A stretch of DNA of 64,000 bases from Omphalotus guepiniiformis (taxonomy: Eukaryota > Basidiomycota > Agaricomycetes > Agaricales > Omphalotaceae), in the NCBI GenBank assembly GCA_028554645.1, contig JAQOOI010000076.1, positions 1,488,001 through 1,552,000 of the forward strand, written 5' to 3'. The notes below the pieces were generated by a model. The model made no database searches. It was not told the origin of the DNA and saw only the letters and a program-made list of their open reading frames with translations. A program made the translations under genes and the position numbers. Position 1 is the first letter of the stretch. Each line of letters begins with the position of its first letter. Of the stretch, positions 58,966 to 64,000 are shown piece after piece.

Positions 58966-59624
58966 GGGGAGGCCGATAAAGACGTTCAGCATGGACGACG
59001 CGTGACGTCATGATTCTACGGGGCCACAATGTTGAGTCCGGACCGCGTACTCTTCGCGAACGACCCATCAACCCCGTGCCTCCTGCTGTACTCAGTGTAC
59101 TGTGCATGCGTGCAGAATGCTTTGAAAAGGCGCTGTCGCCTTTACGTTGCCCGGTTGGGCTTGCGGTTTCAATGTGTACGGTGACGTGAAATACCCTTTT
59201 CGCGGCTTATCAGCGATCACCAAGGCGTGTATCACCCGCACATTTCCTGTTGTCACAGCATTATCCGAAGATTTTTGCAGCGTCGTCTGTCGTGCCAAAC
59301 TTCTGGCTAATTTTTCAACGGCAGGCTCTGGGTTGCTACAGGGCTGCAAATCATATTCCCCTCCTAGTCGGTCGTTGTCTAGATCATGTTGTGTCTGGAT
59401 TAAATTTTTCCTGATGCTTGACCTCCCGACTTACACGTTTTCAACACGTGCCCTGTTCGGGAAGTGAAAATGGTGTTATGAACACTATTTCTAGGCGCTT
59501 ACGGCGGTGTCAAGATGCAGGGTATCGTGGGGCTGATGACACGATATATTCAGTTGAGGTATATCAAGTCCAGACTGTTGAACATCGACTTCCCCTCTTC
59601 GTCCTTCCCTCGCCCTCGAAAAAA
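58966..59624. other. Intergenic region upstream of the first BTB gene
   Basis: About 660 bp. A frame runs open into the BTB gene from about 59418 and contains an ATG at 59478, so the BTB protein could start earlier. Otherwise no gene is seen. Confidence 0.4.
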
Positions 59625-61659
59625 ATGACTGTGCTACAGCCTTACTCGATCTCGTCGCACGGTCTGACCTATCCTCCTCGACCGTTGCCGCCTAACTCTG
59701 AATACAATCATACCGCAAGGAGCTCCTCCGCGGTTGCGATGGGACACAGGAGCCCATTTTCTGATTCAGACGGTGTGCTTGTACTGGACTCTCGCTCTCC
59801 CTCACCATCTCCTACAGTGACAACGCCACCATCTGGGTTTGTAGGTCAGATGGAGGACCAGTGGCGCTGTCGTTTATTCAAATCCCGCGACGCCACTACC
59901 TCACCTAGCGCCCAGAGTTCCACCCCGTCTCTGCTAGCACCGAATAGCGGGGATAGTAGCGAGAGCCATACCTTGGGCTATTTTCAATCGCCTTCACCTA
60001 TCCTCTCTCCTAAATGCATCCCATCCGTAGCCCACAGCGCCTATTATGAAGAGACCTCTAATCCAGATCCCACATATACAGAGCTCTCTGATACTGCCTC
60101 GCAGCCTTGTCTATACACCCCTCCAATTAGGTCTCCACCTTGTCTCCGTTCTCCTATCACCGCATCTCGGACCCACTCGCCGTCACTGCTTTCAGTTAAC
60201 GCGGAAAGTGAATTCAATGCTCAGATTAGCCCCAGGCCATCTCCGAGATTTGACTCTCGCACTCCCCCACTAATCTTCAGAAGAGGTAGACTGTCACCTC
60301 CTGTCCCATTATGGCATAGGATACCCCCTCCTTCTGAGACCAGCCCTCAATCATGCCCACGACCCCCAATTTCTGATCGGTCATCTCCTGCTGAGTCTGC
60401 TCCATCACGAGAAGGGGGCCCTGCTTCTCCTGGTATCTTCTCTCTGCCGTGCATACGGCCTTTCCCCAATTCCGATGGTCACAAATCTGACGGACCTCCC
60501 TTCCCCAGATCGTCCATCCTCACCAACCCGCTACGCCCACCATCCCCGACTAGACTTATGTCTAGTTACCCCGGGCCTACATCCCCAATTCCGGCAGGTT
60601 TCAGCTCTTATGGTCTTTACCCGGCATGTGAACTTCAACGCCAGACTCCTGAAGGTGGCCGCTCACCACGCCCAAGACGTACATTTGACACTACGCCGGT
60701 GATACCAAATATCGATGTCGTTTCTTCGCCTCGTCTTGCAACACCTCACCCGGGTCACCCCTGGAATGGAATCCCTACTCCTCCTTGGGCTTTATCGAAT
60801 GTCCATTCTCCTGGTATTAAACCCTGGCCTATAACTTATTATCCATCCTCTATACATGCTCCTGGTCCTGCACCAGCACCCGTGTTAATCGGGGGAACTC
60901 CTGCCTTTCCTGCCCCAACGCCCATACCGCAACGAGATTTTGGTGCAACGCCTAGCAACTCTTTGCCAGACAATAAGAAGAGTGAACGTTATTACTTTGA
61001 GGATGGGAATGTGGTTTTCCAGGTTTGTTGTACACTTTGATAAGTGATAAAGTGTTGATTTTCATGATTGGTCATGAGTAGATCAATCAGACACTGTTCA
61101 AAGTTCATGGCCATTTCTTCAGACAGCATTCTCCTGTCCTTGGAGCGAAACTGGGAATCTATCAAGCAAGATTTCTGCCCGAGTGGTTTCCTATTCCACT
61201 GCCCGATGTCGAACCCCACGAGTTTGAATTACTCTTGTCGATCTTCTACCCAACGTGAGTCCATTAATCATTGTAGAATCAATATGCCTTATAGCTGACA
61301 GCTCTTTCAGAAACTTAGCATCTCACGACGCTCAAACTGTGGATGAATGGTCAACCATTCTTCGTCTCGCCGACCAATATGAAATGCAGAAAGTGCGCTC
61401 ACTCGCGATCACCCACCTCGAGAGTATCGCGCCTGTCGTGGACAAAATCAAATTGGCGAATACATATAACATCAGGGAGTGGCTCGTTCCTGCGTATATG
61501 CAATTGTGCACGAGATCGGAAGCTTTGACTCTGGAGGAGGGTAAGAAGATTGGTGTCGAGGCTGTGGTGGTGATTGGAGAGTTGAGGAAGCAATTACTGG
61601 ATGGTGTGAAGAAATTTGTGGACGGTACTAGTAGTGCAACGAAAAAGACTTGTGTTTAG
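59625..61659 (+). CDS. Pro/Ser-rich protein with C-terminal BTB/POZ domain (tandem copy 1)
   Basis: Three exons. Exon 1 (59625-61022) starts MTVLQPYSISSHGL and encodes about 460 residues of Pro/Ser-rich low complexity. It ends RYYFEDGNVVFQ. Exon 2 (from 61082) begins INQTLFKVHGHFFRQHSPVL, the start of the BTB fold, with LPDVEPHEFELLLSIFYPT. Exon 3 begins NLASHDAQTVDEWSTILRLADQYEM and continues with HLESIAPVVDKIKLANTYNI to the stop at 61657-61659. This FEDGN...LFKVH...FLLLSIFYP type of BTB is very common in Agaricomycetes, where the proteins are thought to act as protein-interaction or Cullin-3 adaptors; that role is inferred. An in-frame ATG at 59478 is an alternative start. A paralogue follows at 62451. 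Confidence 0.85.
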
Positions 61660-61733
61660 GGATTACCCTGGTGTTTGTTTTCAGTTTTTCGTGAAGAACC
61701 CGATATTCTGGGGTGAACTGTAGCTTAAAATAG

Positions 61734-61822
61734 GCCAACGTAGCACAATGGTAGTGCGTTGCTTTCCTATTTACATTGACATCGCGAGGCAAAGGTTGTG
61801 GGTTCGATCCCCATCGTTGGTT
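61734..61822 (+). tRNA. tRNA-Arg (anticodon CCT) with 17-nt intron
   Basis: Acceptor GCCAACG pairs with CGTTGGT (one G-T pair). D arm GCAC-AATGGTA-GTGC. Anticodon stem TTGCT/GGCAA with loop TTCCTA plus A and anticodon CCT at 61766-61768. T arm GTGGG-TTCGATC-CCCAT. The intron 61770-61786 lies one base 3' of the anticodon, the canonical site. Confidence 0.9.
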
Positions 61823-62058
61823 TTCGTGTTCGTTTTTGTCCGGACTGAGGAACAAATGAAATTCGAAAGGCTTTGTCGCATGCCAGTATGTATGTAGGTT
61901 TGCCGCAAGGTTACATAAGATGGAGGCGCCCTCGAGGCTAGAATCTTGAGACCTCGGGATAGAGGATCTCACTTTCCCAAGTTGAAAACTCAGAGTCATT
62001 GCCAAGATGGATTCCCAAGTAATCCTGACAAAAAATCACCCCCGTCTGCTTGTTTAGG

Positions 62059-62159
62059 AACCATCGACGGGACTCGAACCCGCAACCTTTGCCTCTGATT
62101 ACGAGTAATTGACATAATCATAATAGGAAAGCAATGCACTACCATTGTGCAACGATGGC
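62059..62159 (-). tRNA. tRNA-Arg (anticodon CCT) with 29-nt intron
   Basis: Second gene for the same isoacceptor, on the other strand. Acceptor GCCATCG pairs with CGATGGT, D arm GCAC-AATGGTA-GTGC, anticodon stem TTGCT/GGCAA, anticodon CCT at 62125-62127, T arm GCGGG-TTCGAGT-CCCGT. The intron 62095-62123 is at the canonical place but is longer than, and different from, that of the other copy. Confidence 0.9.
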
Positions 62160-62450
62160 TTCACCGAGTAGCCGGTCCTGTAGCGGCGTATACCTCAGCG
62201 CTTAGGTAGTACCCAAACTCAGACCCAAACTCATCATAATCAGAATGGAAGGCAGACCAGAATTATTTATGGCAAGTCTTCCATACCTACACTGCTACTT
62301 AGGGCGTGAAAGCTGTGGTGGCGTCTGTGTCTGAGTCACGCTCAAGCTCATGGCCGGCTCATGGCTAGGCGCTAGGCGCTCAGCCTGTTATATCATTGAA
62401 GACTCGGCTGATGAGTTTCCTTCTCACCCCCCAATAACGCCATTCATTCT
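62160..62450. other. Intergenic region between tRNA-Arg and second BTB gene
   Basis: About 290 bp with short repeats (CCAAACTCAGACCCAAACTCA near 62213-62233, GGCTCATGGC and GCTAGGCGCT pairs near 62350-62380). It should contain the promoter of the second BTB gene. Confidence 0.4.
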
Positions 62451-64000
62451 ATGAATTGGTATCGAACAGAGTCCCAACCCGCGTCGTTGAACATTCCCGT
62501 AACGTCTTCGATGACTTCAACAGATTCAACGACTACGACTATAATGGATGGTCCAACGTGTACCGAGGAAACTCGCAATACTGCTGGAAATCATGTCTCA
62601 GGCGGTTTAGATTATTATCTTGGCCGAGCAGTTGGAATTCAAGCCACTAGCAGCGTTGGGAACCCACAGTTGGCGACTGTGTACCCACAGGCAGCTCCTC
62701 CGTTGCCTCCCAGAGATGTGAACGCCACACAGGCAGCCCCGCCGTTACCTCACTTGAACACCACACATGTAGCCCCGCCGTTACCTCACTTGAACGCCAC
62801 ACAGGCAGCCCCGCCGTTACCTCACTTGAATGCCACACAGGCTAAGCCGCCACCAATATCTAGCTTGTATGAATCCAATAAACAGTGGGATAGCCTCTTG
62901 GGTTCTCATTGCATGATTTCTGCTGCCGCTCCAGCAGCTTCTACAAATGGTGTAGCGTCCACACATTCCCTCGGCATGAATGCTTCCAGCGCACCTGACC
63001 AGACTACTTCAGTCAGCCATGATAAGGCTAGTAGTAACACACCCCAGGAAATACCCCCCGTCGTCATCTGTCGTAGTCCCTCTCCTGCGGGTATCGTCAG
63101 TCCAAGACTTTCCGCCATCGGCGAGAGGACAGAGCAGCCAGGTCGTAATATTCGCTTAGGTGGAAGAAGTCGAGGTCGGCGGTATCATTACATTCCTACT
63201 CGCTCAGAATCGTCGCGAAGTCGCAGTTCCTCTCCAGATTCTTCGCGAGACCCGAACGCCTGGAGTCAGGGCTATCAATATCCTGCATATACTAAGACCT
63301 CACCTTATGTCCACAATCCCAGCGGTCCTACAACCCTTCGAGGCAATCAGTGCATTGGGGAAGCGTATCTGCCTCCCACGGGTATCTACGCTCCCTATAG
63401 ACCTTATTCCTATCCACCTTACACACCTTATACACCTGCTCAGTCAGTTCCACTCGGAGCTCCAACTCCCCCACACAGTGGTACACACCCTGGGTATACA
63501 CCACTACCCCAGCAGACCAATAACAATGGTTTACCCTGGGCTCAGCCGCCGGCGCTTATGACGTCTTCTAGTGCGCCAAATGTCCAATCGGCACCCCCGC
63601 CTTGGTCTAGCAGTGCGGCAAACCCTGGTGTATATAATTCCATCAACTCCGTTAGGCCAGGAAACAACAACGATGTCAACTCCTCCTCCTGGTGGCCAGC
63701 TTGGCCCCCAGTCCCTGTCCCTGTGTCGCCTGTACAAGCGCCGCCAGCGCCTCTTGCACCAGGTACGATTCCTGCGTATGGTAGCCCGGCTGCTGTTCAG
63801 CCACAAACTGTGGTCAATCCCGGAGTCGATGCTGCGAACCCGGATAAATCTGCTACTGTAATTCACGAGAGATTCTATCTCGAAGACGGGAATTTGTTGA
63901 TTCAGGTCAGTTTTCAATAAGCTGATGTTCCTTAGAGCCATTTGTTTCTGACATGCCACGGGTATTTCGATGTAGGTGAAAAATGTGCTGTACAAAGTGC
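62451..64000 (+). CDS. Pro/Ser-rich protein with C-terminal BTB/POZ domain (tandem copy 2, partial)
   Basis: Paralogue of the gene at 59625. Exon 1 (62451-63905) starts MNWYRTESQPASL and encodes 485 residues of Pro/Ser/Asn-rich sequence. It includes a block of 12-residue repeats (NATQAAPPLPHL) and an RS-like patch (GGRSRGRRYHY, SSRSRSSSPDSS). It ends RFYLEDGNLLIQ, the same hinge as RYYFEDGNVVFQ in copy 1. After an intron (63906-63975) the BTB domain begins VKNVLYKV and the window ends, so the domain and the stop lie outside. The intron position relative to the hinge is identical in both copies, supporting tandem duplication. Role as adaptor is inferred. Confidence 0.85.
62721..62852 (+). repeat. 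36-nt in-frame minisatellite in BTB copy 2
   Basis: Three full units at 62721-62756, 62757-62792 and 62793-62828, each reading N-x-T-x-x-A-P-P-L-P-H-L, followed by a broken fourth unit and preceded by a diverged one (PQAAPPLPPRDV). Because the unit is 36 nt, gain or loss keeps the frame. Copy 1 lacks it. Confidence 0.9.

Noticed and set aside
59418..59624. Longer N-terminus of BTB copy 1
   Set aside because: The open frame begins at a TTG. The ATG at 59478 is possible, but the sequence before 59625 lacks the Pro/Ser-rich character of the rest.
62721..62852. Regular repeats considered as a CRISPR array
   Set aside because: Units are contiguous without spacers, are in frame within a coding exon, and the organism is a eukaryote.

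Overview
This window is nuclear DNA of a filamentous fungus, most probably an Agaricomycete (mushroom-type Basidiomycota). The reasons are dense genes on both strands cut by many 45-70 nt GT-AG introns, intron-bearing nuclear tRNA genes, and typical families: a many-exon laccase, CYP505-type P450-reductase fusions, a DUF6535 membrane protein and Pro/Ser-rich proteins ending in a BTB domain. Gene models were spliced by eye from reading-frame continuity, splice consensus and family motifs. Interior exon edges and some starts are therefore approximate.

Layout. 0.9-4.8 kb: a SulP-STAS sulfate permease converges on a small metal-dependent cyclase/hydrolase. 4.8-6.8 kb has no gene I can support. 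6.8-14.3 kb reads as a lipid-oxidation block: a CYP505-type fatty-acid hydroxylase fused to its reductase, a 3-hydroxyacyl-CoA dehydrogenase, and a peroxisome-type adenine nucleotide carrier that shares a 163 bp divergent promoter with the dehydrogenase. 14.5-21.7 kb: inositol-phosphoceramide synthase (AUR1), CDC123, an EthD-like protein and a Ser-rich orphan. 22.3-31.8 kb (minus strand): ER glucosidase II alpha (GH31) and a very long YMC020W-like alpha/beta hydrolase. 31.9 kb: tRNA-Glu(CTC), then a basic orphan. 34.0-36.5 kb: a laccase.

36.5-40.9 kb and 43.8-46.9 kb are gene-poor and rich in short tandem duplications. The first holds exon-like relics at 37.9-39.1 kb. Between them lie a class V PLP enzyme and a HUA1-like PPxY/zinc protein. 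At 46.9 kb is a 74-residue secreted peptide split over three exons, preceded by a TATA box. It is followed by a DUF6535 protein, a second CYP505-type fusion inverted relative to the first, a GH76 mannanase-like enzyme and an SLD7-like replication protein. The window ends in two tandem Pro-rich BTB genes separated by two convergent tRNA-Arg(CCT) genes whose introns differ in length. The second BTB gene runs off the edge.

I see no transposon with recognisable coding sequence, no CRISPR array and no rRNA. The points most worth following are the non-canonical GA-AG junction in the first CYP505 gene, the inverted P450 pair with its peroxisomal neighbours, the secreted peptide, and the BTB/tRNA-Arg array.
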